In this document: positions 1 through 4,825 of the stretch, piece after piece
Layout of the letters: every line of letters begins with the position of its first letter
Position numbering within the stretch: the first letter of the stretch is position 1
DNA from: Deltaproteobacteria bacterium
Lineage (GTDB): Bacteria > Myxococcota_A > Polyangia > HGW-17
DNA: 5,826 nt
Direction: 5' to 3'
NCBI GenBank assembly: GCA_003249585.1
Contig: QKIM01000597.1
Span: 1 to 5,826 of the forward strand
The notes under the pieces: model-generated
Told to the model about the DNA's origin: nothing
Seen by the model: the letters and a program-made list of their open reading frames with translations, nothing else
Databases searched by the model: none
Made by a program: the position numbers and the translations under genes

Positions 1-904
1 TGATCACCTCGCCCTCGATGAGGCCGGCGAAATCGGGCTCCATGTCGCTGTTCAGGGAGACGTACACCTTCTGCCCCACATCCACCTTCTTGACGAGGCG
101 CTCCGGGAGGCCCACCCGGATCTTGATCCTGGACAGATCCATGATGTCGAACACGACCTTGGGCGAGGAGACCAGCTCGCCGATATTGACGCTCTTTCTG
201 GCAACCACCCCGTCGAAGGGGATGCGGAGCTCCGCGTCCTTCAACTGCTGCCGTGCGATCTTCACCTGAGTGGCGGCCTGATTGGTCCGCACTCCGGCGC
301 TCTGGATATCCGACTTCTCGTACCCCTTCATGTACATGCGATAGCTCTCGTAGGCCCCGGTCTTCGAGGCCTTCGCCGCCTTGAAGGCCGACTCGGAGCG
401 CTCATAGTCGGCCTGGGAGATGATCCCCTTTGCCCGCAGCTTTTTGGAGGTGAGGTAGTCGGACTCGGCTCTCACGAAGGAGGCCGTGGCCGAGTTGTAG
501 TTGGCCTGGTGCTGCCGGATGATCTCGGGACGGTACCCCTTCTGCATCTTCTTGTAGGTGACGGCCGCCTCGTAGTACCGGGACCGCTGCAGCGCGACGT
601 TGAGCTCGATGGACTCCTTGTCGAGGGTGGCCAGGAGGCTGCCCTTCTTCAGGAGCACACCCTCCTCCGCATAGATCTTCTCCACCACGCCGGCGACCTT
701 GAAGGACAATTTGGACTCCGCGTTGGGCTCGGTGAGCCCCATGACGATCTGGGGCCGGGTGAGCGGGATGCTCTTCACCTTCTCCAACTCCACGGCGATG
801 GGACGCTTCTGGGTCGACTCAGAGGACGTGCTGCAGGAAGTGGAAAACACCAGCATACCGCCCGCGAGGGCAAGGCTGCAAACCGAGGACACGAGACGTT
901 TCAT
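1..904 (-). CDS. RND-type efflux periplasmic adaptor, lipoprotein (partial, C-terminus off left edge)
   Basis: Membrane fusion protein of the AcrA/HlyD family, which links an inner-membrane pump to a TolC-type channel in the periplasm. The first 301 residues are present and the frame runs open through base 1. A lipoprotein signal is visible: basic MKR, a hydrophobic stretch to about residue 20, then STSC with Cys24 as the likely lipidated residue (a relaxed lipobox). Residues about 65-98 form the first biotinyl-lipoyl half (FKVAGVVEKIYAEEG, then GSLLATLD). About 99-225 is a long alpha-helical hairpin containing KGYRPEII. The second lipoyl half follows at about 226-255 (LRIPFDGVVARKSVNIGELV), then the start of the beta-barrel (IKIRVGLPERLVKKVDVGQKV). 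The ATG at 904 is chosen because GGAGG lies 5 bases upstream and the signal peptide begins there. The RND pump gene usually follows such an adaptor, here off-window. The family call is firm; the substrate is unknown. Confidence 0.92.
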   Translation of the reverse strand, partial: MKRLVSSVCSLALAGGMLVFSTSCSTSSESTQKRPIAVELEKVKSIPLTRPQIVMGLTEPNAESKLSFKVAGVVEKIYAEEGVLLKKGSLLATLDKESIELNVALQRSRYYEAAVTYKKMQKGYRPEIIRQHQANYNSATASFVRAESDYLTSKKLRAKGIISQADYERSESAFKAAKASKTGAYESYRMYMKGYEKSDIQSAGVRTNQAATQVKIARQQLKDAELRIPFDGVVARKSVNIGELVSSPKVVFDIMDLSRIKIRVGLPERLVKKVDVGQKVYVSLNSDMEPDFAGLIEGEVI

Positions 905-909
905 GAAAA

Positions 910-914
910 CCTCC
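910..914 (-). promoter_or_regulatory. Ribosome binding site of the lipoprotein adaptor gene
   Basis: GGAGG on the minus strand, separated from the ATG at 904 by 5 bases. It fixes the start of the adaptor gene at 904. Confidence 0.75.
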
Positions 915-984
915 GGCAAACGAGAACGGGATGGCACTCCCGCATGCGGCCCAACCAGGGCAAGGCATGCAGCAGCACGCTCTT

Positions 985-1013
985 CATATACATTGCACGA
1001 TACCAATACTCAG
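985..1013 (-). promoter_or_regulatory. Candidate weak sigma70-like promoter for the lipoprotein adaptor
   Basis: The AT-richer part of the gap upstream of the adaptor. Reading the minus strand, CTGAGT (1013-1008), a 17-base spacer and TATATG (990-985) loosely match -35 and -10 boxes (3/6 and 4/6). A second -10-like box, TATACA, lies at 1022-1017 without a good -35. Either would leave a leader of roughly 75-110 bases before the ATG at 904. A perfect 10-base palindrome (CCGCATGCGG, 940-949) lies in that leader. The matches are weak; the main support is position and local base composition. Confidence 0.3.
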
Positions 1014-1172
1014 ACCTGTATACCACAAAGAGACGGGCGTAAGAAACCCCGTGCCTGCACCTACACACTGTCACACGGAGGGGACGATGCCGATGCGAAT
1101 GCGGTGAATCCCCCTTGAGGTTCGGTGAAAGACGCGATTCTGTCTACTCCGCGGCGAACCTGCCCGCGGGCT

Positions 1173-1192
1173 GGGTGCCTCTTGAGGCACCC
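1173..1192 (-). terminator. Perfect 9-bp hairpin, possible U-tract-less terminator
   Basis: GGGTGCCTC, TT, GAGGCACCC: two perfectly complementary 9-base arms around a 2-base centre, so a real hairpin would open the inner pair to give a 4-base loop. It lies 89 bases past the stop of the lipoprotein gene. No T-run follows it on either strand, so it is not a classical intrinsic terminator. It could be a terminator of the kind lacking a U-tract, a 3'-end stabiliser, or an operator. The strand is assigned from position only. Confidence 0.4.
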
Positions 1193-1212
1193 GGTATCCC
1201 TGGGCGCCTAAC

Positions 1213-1229
1213 CGGGGGAGAATGCCCCG
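1213..1229. repeat. Short GC hairpin (5-bp stem)
   Basis: CGGGG (1213-1217) pairs with CCCCG (1225-1229) across a 7-base loop. On its own it could be chance in GC-rich DNA. It is listed because it sits between two stronger inverted repeats in the same gap. Confidence 0.35.
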
Positions 1230-1240
1230 ACGGGAGCTGT

Positions 1241-1278
1241 GCTGACCTGCACCAACGGCCGGCTGTTTTCCGGTCAGC
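1241..1278 (-). terminator. Inverted repeat directly after the lipoprotein stop codon
   Basis: GCTGACC (1241-1247) and GGTCAGC (1272-1278) are perfectly complementary 7-base arms with a 24-base loop that itself contains the palindrome GCCGGC. The near arm ends 2 bases from the TAG at 1283-1281. The position suggests a transcript 3'-end structure for the lipoprotein gene. There is no T-run, so termination at this point is an inference. Confidence 0.35.
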
Positions 1279-1280
1279 GC

Positions 1281-2237
1281 CTACTTTCTGCACTTCGACG
1301 CGCGCCAGTTTCCACTGCGACCGTAACCGACGACGGACCGGTACCTTCCGCCCTGATATTTCGCATCGGCCTTGATCGTGTACACACGACAGAACGTCTG
1401 GTCCTTGGCCTGCATCACGACCTGGCCCTCCCACGTCTTCCTGATGATCGGGTAGGGCGGCCTCCGGCTCTTTTCGACGACGCCCTTGGCGTTGTAGATG
1501 AAGATGCTCACGAGCTTCTCGGGGTATTTGCGAAGGTGTTTCCGCATTGCGGCCTCGACGGTCTTGTTGTGCTGAAACGCGTGCACGTTCCACTTGCCGG
1601 CCGCGACTGCGACGAGGTTCCTGACCACTTCCGGGTCAGGGATGATGCGCTGCGCCTCCTCGGTCACTGGCGCGCCGAGGATGCCAAAGCCCTTGCGAAT
1701 GCCTTTCGCAAGGGTCATGAACTTGGAGTCCGTGCCCGACATGACCCGTAAAAGCACGCCCTCGACCTTGCCGGTAGCGCGCAGGCTTTTCATGGCCTGG
1801 GCGAATTCGTGGTCAGCCTGGGCGACCACGTATTTGGAGAACAGCGCCACACGACCATTGACCAGCTCACAGGCGAACGGGCGTCTCTCGTAATTTTTGA
1901 CGGACGCGTTCTGGGGAGCGGTCACCCCTTTACACTCACTGTCCAGCGCGCTCAGGCTCTGGAGCTGGGTTGCGATGGCGGCGAGATCGTCACCGGCGTA
2001 CCTGCCGATGGCGATGAGTTTCGCGGTTCGGAAGGCATCGCCGTGCTTTCTGCGCAGGCTTTTGAAGTTCCTCCCGGCGTCCCCGGAGTCGGCACTGGAG
2101 GCGTTGCCACCGGCACTTCCGCCTGCCGTGGAGTTCGAGGAAGTGGAGCTGGAGCCCCCGCCCATCATGCTGCCGGTCAGGGAGCAGGCGGTGGCTGAGG
2201 CCATTACGATGCTGAGGACGAGTGCAGGGAGTTTCAT
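1281..2237 (-). CDS. Hypothetical lipoprotein, unrecognised family, 318 aa
   Basis: I do not recognise this family. The N-terminus is a lipoprotein signal: MKLPALVLSIVMASATAC, with Cys18 as the likely lipidated residue. A low-complexity Gly/Ser/Asn linker follows (about residues 19-52, including a GGGSSS run), as in tethers of surface or periplasmic lipoproteins. A globular part begins near residue 55. It has Cys at 102, 123, 283 and 316, enough for two disulfides, a helical-looking middle (about 130-240), and a basic, Tyr/Arg/Lys-rich C-terminal part (about 255-318) whose alternating pattern suggests beta strands. No catalytic motif stands out. The start at 2237 is supported by AAGGA 6 bases upstream and by the signal peptide. 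Its own promoter is visible at 2287-2316. It is transcribed away from the tetR-tolC operon and is not tightly linked to the adaptor downstream. Codon choice looks somewhat less strictly GC-ending than in the pump genes. That the gene is real is nearly certain; its role is unknown. Confidence 0.85.
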   Translation of the reverse strand: MKLPALVLSIVMASATACSLTGSMMGGGSSSTSSNSTAGGSAGGNASSADSGDAGRNFKSLRRKHGDAFRTAKLIAIGRYAGDDLAAIATQLQSLSALDSECKGVTAPQNASVKNYERRPFACELVNGRVALFSKYVVAQADHEFAQAMKSLRATGKVEGVLLRVMSGTDSKFMTLAKGIRKGFGILGAPVTEEAQRIIPDPEVVRNLVAVAAGKWNVHAFQHNKTVEAAMRKHLRKYPEKLVSIFIYNAKGVVEKSRRPPYPIIRKTWEGQVVMQAKDQTFCRVYTIKADAKYQGGRYRSVVGYGRSGNWRASKCRK

Positions 2238-2243
2238 GTTTTA

Positions 2244-2248
2244 TCCTT
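2244..2248 (-). promoter_or_regulatory. Ribosome binding site of the hypothetical lipoprotein
   Basis: AAGGA on the minus strand, 6 bases before the ATG at 2237. Confidence 0.65.
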
Positions 2249-2266
2249 TGGCTGCAAGGGGTGATC

Positions 2267-2284
2267 TTCAAGAATGAACTTGAA
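2267..2284. promoter_or_regulatory. Inverted repeat over the lipoprotein transcript start (possible operator)
   Basis: TTCAAG and CTTGAA are perfect 6-base arms around AATGAA. The repeat starts 2 bases downstream of the -10 box and covers the predicted transcript start, a classic position for repressor binding. The half-site differs from that of the palindrome before tetR, so a different regulator would be expected. It could also simply fold at the 5' end of the mRNA. Confidence 0.35.
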
Positions 2285-2286
2285 AA

Positions 2287-2316
2287 TATATAGACACACT
2301 CCCAGGAACGAGTCAA
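2287..2316 (-). promoter_or_regulatory. Sigma70-type promoter of the lipoprotein gene
   Basis: On the minus strand, TTGACT (2316-2311) is a 5/6 match to the -35 consensus. An 18-base spacer leads to TATATA (2292-2287), a 4/6 -10 box in an AT-rich patch. The expected transcript start, near 2280, gives a leader of about 40 bases to the ATG at 2237. This is the best promoter match in the window. Confidence 0.6.
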
Positions 2317-2528
2317 CGGCTTTTTCCGGCCTGTTTGCATCCAAGAGATTCCCTGTCCCCCCTCCTCCCGGGCGCTCACCCCATTTCCGAAACCGGAGTC
2401 ACAGCCCTTATAGATTGTTTCCGTCTCACTCGATAATTTCGCTGAGTATCGCGGGAAGAGTCCGCAGTTCGGGCTCCGCCGTCTCGTCGCGCCATTTCTC
2501 CTGCTTGTACTGGTTTGGAGCGAGACCG

Positions 2529-2548
2529 TTTTCGACGTTCACCGAAAA
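2529..2548. repeat. Small inverted repeat upstream of the operator
   Basis: TTTTCG (2529-2534) and CGAAAA (2543-2548) are perfect 6-base arms around an 8-base spacer, 8 bases upstream of the larger palindrome. It could be a second protein site or chance. The arms do not match those of the main palindrome. Confidence 0.3.
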
Positions 2549-2556
2549 AAACCAAC

Positions 2557-2577
2557 AATTGACCGATTCGTTCAATT
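2557..2577. promoter_or_regulatory. Putative TetR-family operator (21-bp palindrome)
   Basis: AATTGA-c-CGA-t-TCG-t-TCAATT: a 21-base palindrome with a single central base and only one mismatched pair (positions 7 and 15), so 18 of 20 non-central bases obey the symmetry. Two further symmetric pairs outside (2554-2555 with 2579-2580) extend it. TetR-family repressors bind palindromes of this size as one or two dimers. It lies 93 bases upstream of the tetR ATG and contains TTGACC, a -35-like hexamer. Autoregulation by the adjacent TetR protein is therefore the simplest reading. The palindrome is seen directly; the binding is inferred. Confidence 0.6.
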
Positions 2578-2616
2578 TTTCGTTCCCATGACTGCTACCC
2601 TGTGTTACATGGCCCC

Positions 2617-2640
2617 CACGGCGGAACCCACGCCGCCGTG
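2617..2640 (+). promoter_or_regulatory. Leader hairpin 1 before tetR (perfect 8-bp stem)
   Basis: CACGGCGG (2617-2624) pairs perfectly with CCGCCGTG (2633-2640) across an 8-base loop. It lies downstream of the putative operator and would be in the 5' leader of the tetR-tolC mRNA. No T-run follows it, so simple intrinsic termination is unlikely. Confidence 0.4.
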
Positions 2641-2644
2641 AACC

Positions 2645-2660
2645 GGGCGGGACACCGCCC
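2645..2660 (+). promoter_or_regulatory. Leader hairpin 2, abutting the tetR ribosome binding site
   Basis: GGGCGG and CCGCCC are perfect 6-base arms around the tetraloop GACA. With one bulged C, outer CC (2643-2644) can also pair with GG (2662-2663). That would draw part of the CGGAG ribosome binding site (2661-2665) into the stem, so folding could limit tetR translation. Confidence 0.4.
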
Positions 2661-2670
2661 CGGAGTCGAC

Positions 2671-3273
2671 ATGGCAACACGGAAGTCGCAGCAGAAGAAA
2701 CAGCTCATCCTGGAGACGGCGCTCAAGAAGTTCCTCGCCTACGGGTACACGAAGACCACCCTGGAGGACATCGGCAAGGAGGTGGGGCTCACCAAGACCG
2801 CGCTCTACCACTATTTCGACTCCAAGGACACCCTCCTCACCGAGATCGCCGACGGGATCTTCAACCATTACGTGGAGGGCGTCCGGGACGTCTTCTCCCG
2901 GGAGATCTCCTTTGTGGAGAAGCTGGACGCCGTTATCGAGCTGCACACCTCCATCGTCGAGTCCTACTTCACGGCCACCCACACGCTGGTGGAGGACCTC
3001 TTCTCCGTCGCCCCCGTGCTGATCCGGCGAAAGACCCACTACGACGAGGTGGTCATCACCTGCTATATGAAGCTCATCGAGGAGGAACAGGCCCGGGGCG
3101 CCATCACCATCGACGACCCCGTCGCCCTGGCCAACCTCTTGCACATCATCATCAACAGCATCAACGCCAACTACCTTCACGAAGGGCTCAGCGACGCCAT
3201 CCGCGTCTCCCAGGCCCGGCTGACCACTCAGCTCAAGAACCTCATCCGAAGGGGGGTATCCACCCATGAATAA
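2671..3273 (+). CDS. TetR/AcrR-family transcriptional repressor
   Basis: A 200-residue one-component regulator. The N-terminal DNA-binding domain is clear: ILETALKKFLAYGYTKTTLEDIGKEVGL followed by TKTALYHYFDSKDTLL (residues 13-56), the typical TetR helix-turn-helix ending in the Y-x-Y-F-x-S/N-K signature. The C-terminal part (about 60-200) is all-helical and divergent and should hold the ligand pocket and dimer interface. The ATG at 2671 is chosen because CGGAG lies 5 bases upstream and it gives the usual TetR N-terminus. A GTG at 2602 in the same frame would add 23 residues of unlikely sequence across the leader hairpins. The stop overlaps the start of the channel gene by 8 bases. Being first gene of the pump operon, behind a strong palindrome, suggests it represses its own operon until the pump substrate binds. 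Ligand unknown. Confidence 0.93.
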   Translation: MATRKSQQKKQLILETALKKFLAYGYTKTTLEDIGKEVGLTKTALYHYFDSKDTLLTEIADGIFNHYVEGVRDVFSREISFVEKLDAVIELHTSIVESYFTATHTLVEDLFSVAPVLIRRKTHYDEVVITCYMKLIEEEQARGAITIDDPVALANLLHIIINSINANYLHEGLSDAIRVSQARLTTQLKNLIRRGVSTHE

Positions 3274-4825
3274 CCTCTATCTCTGGCTCGCCCTCGCGGT
3301 CATGGCCTTCTCCACGCAGGCCGTCGCCGCGCCACCGAAGCCCACCGGGACCAAGGCGCCAGCCAAGCCTGTGGCGGCAAAGCCTGTGGCGGCAAAACCG
3401 GCCGCAGCTCCTGCGAAACCGGCCCCCGCCAAACCGGCAACCACGGGAAAAACCGAGCCCGGACAGACCTACCCGACCGCAACTCCGGTGCGCACTCAGG
3501 AGGCCGTCGACCTCTCCCTGAACGCCGCCGTAGGCAAGGCCCTGAAGAAAAACCCCTCCCTGGTAGTCTCCAGCGTCAAGCTGGAGGAGTCCCAGATGCG
3601 GCTGGAGGCCGAGAAGCGCAACATCCTGCCCAAGTTCACCTTCACGGCCAACGTCATGCGGTGGGACTCGGCCCTGGCCTTCTCCCTGGGCTCCACGAGC
3701 GACATCGTCCCGCCGGCGGACTGCCCCATCGGCTGCCTCACCTTCCTCGGAGAGCTCTTCGGCTCCTTCGACCTGGGGAACATCCGTGACCAGTACACCC
3801 AGCAGTACACCGTCCAGGTGGCCCAGCCCATCACCGGCGCCTTCGCCATCCTGCAGATGATCAAGGCCCGCAAGCTGGACATCAAGGTGGCCGAGCTGGA
3901 GCAGAAACTCAGCGCCCACGACGCCCGGTTCAAGACCATCCTGGCTTACATCCAGGTGCTCCAGGCCGCCGAATACGTCGCCATCACCAAGAAGTCCGAG
4001 AAGCTCCTGCGCTCCCACCTCAAGCGGGCCCAGGCCTTCTATCGGGCCGAGGTCCTGGGCAAGTCCGAGGTGCTCAAGCTCAACTCGGCCTTGGGCAACG
4101 CCATCCAGAGCCGGCTCCAGGCCGAGTCGGGACAGGCCCTGGCCATGGCCATGCTCAAGATGCAGATGGGGGAGACGGGCAAGCGGGTCTATAACCTCAC
4201 CCAGCGCTTCCCCGAGCCCAAGGTGCCCCTCGATCTGACCGAGAAGGAAGCCATCTCCATCATGGAGAAGAATCGCCCCGAACTTTTGCAACTGCAGAAG
4301 CAAAAGGAGATGATCCAGCTCTCCCACAAGGCCAGCCGCATCATGCTCCTGCCCTCCGCCAACATCATCGCCCAGTACCAGCACAACGAGGGCATGGGCT
4401 CCATGCAGCCCAAGAACTCCTGGTTCGTGGGCATCAACGTGTCCTGGACCTGGGAGTGGAACAAGAAACACCTGGAAGCCGACATGATCCTCAGCAAGAT
4501 CAAACAGCTGGATGCCGCCGTCAAGCAGGCCCGGCTGGGGCTTCGCCTCAACGTGAAGAAACACCTGCTGGACGTCAAGACCGCCTGGAGCAAGATCGCC
4601 ATCGCCCGCATCGCGCTCAAGGAGGCGGCCGAGGCCCTCAGGCTCGAAGAACTGAGCTTCGGCGCCCAGCTCAAGACCGCGGTCTCCCTGCTCGACGCGC
4701 AGACGCGCTACGACGGTGCCCAGACCTCCCTCACCAACACCATTTATGAATACTACAAGAGCGTGGCCTCACTCATGCAGGCCATGGGCGTCCAGTCGCT
4801 GAAAAGGAGCTCCTCGCCATGGTAA
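3266..4825 (+). CDS. TolC-like outer membrane efflux protein (OEP family)
   Basis: Outer-membrane factor forming the exit duct of a tripartite pump as a trimer. It is 519 residues, longer than the roughly 450-500 usual for the family. A Sec signal peptide is visible (residues 1-21 or 22, hydrophobic core LYLWLALAVMAF, cleavage near AVAA). An unusual Lys-Pro/Ala linker follows (about 23-62), with six KP pairs. The first OEP repeat spans about 80-310: LSLNAAVGKALKKNPSL, a membrane-strand segment near 123-140, a loop with Cys153 and Cys157, the strand YTVQVAQPI, then long coiled helices. The second spans about 325-510: KEAISIMEKNRPELLQLQKQ, strands at 363-373 and 386-396, helices, and the ending YYKSVASLMQAMG typical of the family. 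ATG 3266 overlaps the tetR stop; a GGGGGG run lies 9 bases upstream. Its stop overlaps the adaptor start by 7 bases. Confidence 0.94.
   Translation: MNNLYLWLALAVMAFSTQAVAAPPKPTGTKAPAKPVAAKPVAAKPAAAPAKPAPAKPATTGKTEPGQTYPTATPVRTQEAVDLSLNAAVGKALKKNPSLVVSSVKLEESQMRLEAEKRNILPKFTFTANVMRWDSALAFSLGSTSDIVPPADCPIGCLTFLGELFGSFDLGNIRDQYTQQYTVQVAQPITGAFAILQMIKARKLDIKVAELEQKLSAHDARFKTILAYIQVLQAAEYVAITKKSEKLLRSHLKRAQAFYRAEVLGKSEVLKLNSALGNAIQSRLQAESGQALAMAMLKMQMGETGKRVYNLTQRFPEPKVPLDLTEKEAISIMEKNRPELLQLQKQKEMIQLSHKASRIMLLPSANIIAQYQHNEGMGSMQPKNSWFVGINVSWTWEWNKKHLEADMILSKIKQLDAAVKQARLGLRLNVKKHLLDVKTAWSKIAIARIALKEAAEALRLEELSFGAQLKTAVSLLDAQTRYDGAQTSLTNTIYEYYKSVASLMQAMGVQSLKRSSSPW
3365..3394 (+). repeat. Two perfect tandem 15-bp repeats encoding KPVAA
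   Basis: AAGCCTGTGGCGGCA occurs twice head to tail (3365-3379, 3380-3394), encoding KPVAA-KPVAA in the linker of the TolC-like protein. The next codons (AAA CCG GCC GCA GCT) look like a diverged further copy. Identical codons in both copies point to recent duplication by slippage; changes in copy number would stay in frame. Confidence 0.85.
4804..4809 (+). promoter_or_regulatory. Ribosome binding site of the membrane-anchored adaptor
   Basis: AAGGAG within the end of the TolC-like gene, 9 bases before the ATG at 4819. It decides the start of the overlapping adaptor gene. Confidence 0.75.

Larger units (their letters stand above)
905..1280. other. Intergenic gap with promoter-like and hairpin-forming sequence
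   Basis: 376 bases between the stop of the lipoprotein gene and the start of the adaptor gene, both on the minus strand. The half near the adaptor is AT-richer and promoter-like. The half near the lipoprotein (about 1140-1280) is GC-rich and holds three inverted repeats (1241-1278, 1213-1229, 1173-1192). Open frames across it are short, have unnatural composition and run through these repeats, so I call no gene. The length of the gap and the hairpins suggest that the lipoprotein and the adaptor are separate transcripts. Confidence 0.6.
2238..2670. other. Divergent regulatory intergenic region
   Basis: 433 bases between the leftward lipoprotein gene and the rightward tetR gene. From left to right it holds the lipoprotein RBS, an inverted repeat, the lipoprotein promoter, a mixed stretch (about 2317-2525) with no convincing element, a small inverted repeat (2529-2548), the long palindrome at 2557-2577, and two GC-rich hairpins just before the tetR start. 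Open frames inside it cross these elements and have unnatural composition. The tetR promoter is not clear: TTGACC at 2559-2564 resembles a -35 box and lies inside the palindrome, but no good -10 follows it. Confidence 0.7.

Noticed and set aside
509..1118. Plus-strand open frames antisense to the start of the left adaptor gene
   Set aside because: They are read from the complement of a clear lipoprotein adaptor gene, are rich in Leu/Gly/Asp/Arg as expected from GC-biased shadow frames, and lack a plausible start site.
1165..1280. Classical intrinsic terminators
   Set aside because: Good stems exist, but none is followed by a T-run on either strand, so only a low-confidence terminator reading is kept.
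1144..1593. Minus-strand frame overlapping the end of the lipoprotein gene
   Set aside because: It is another frame of the same gene's 3' end, Arg/Gly/Pro-rich, with no ribosome binding site or domain.
2274..2591. 105-codon plus-strand frame in the divergent intergenic region
   Set aside because: It runs through the lipoprotein promoter and the tetR palindrome, has a Ser/Phe/Pro/Arg-rich product and no well-spaced ribosome binding site.
2602..2670. Extended tetR start at GTG 2602
   Set aside because: It would add 23 residues of His/Gly/Pro-rich sequence encoded by the leader hairpins. ATG 2671 has a ribosome binding site and gives the usual TetR N-terminus.
2426..2680. 84-codon minus-strand frame ending in LSEIIE, partly natural-looking (about 2428-2590)
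   Set aside because: The Glu/Asn-containing second half looks more protein-like than most shadows and could be a gene remnant. However, it starts inside tetR, passes through the leader hairpins and operator, and has no convincing start, so I do not call it.
2605..3267. 220-codon minus-strand open frame antisense to tetR
   Set aside because: The plus-strand frame has an unmistakable TetR helix-turn-helix. The antisense product is Gly/Asp/Val/Leu-rich and unlike any protein I know.
3242..4564. 440-codon minus-strand open frame across the TolC-like gene
   Set aside because: It is a shadow of the strongly third-position GC-biased TolC-like gene. Its product is an unnatural Leu/Gly/Asp/His-rich sequence with no domain pattern.
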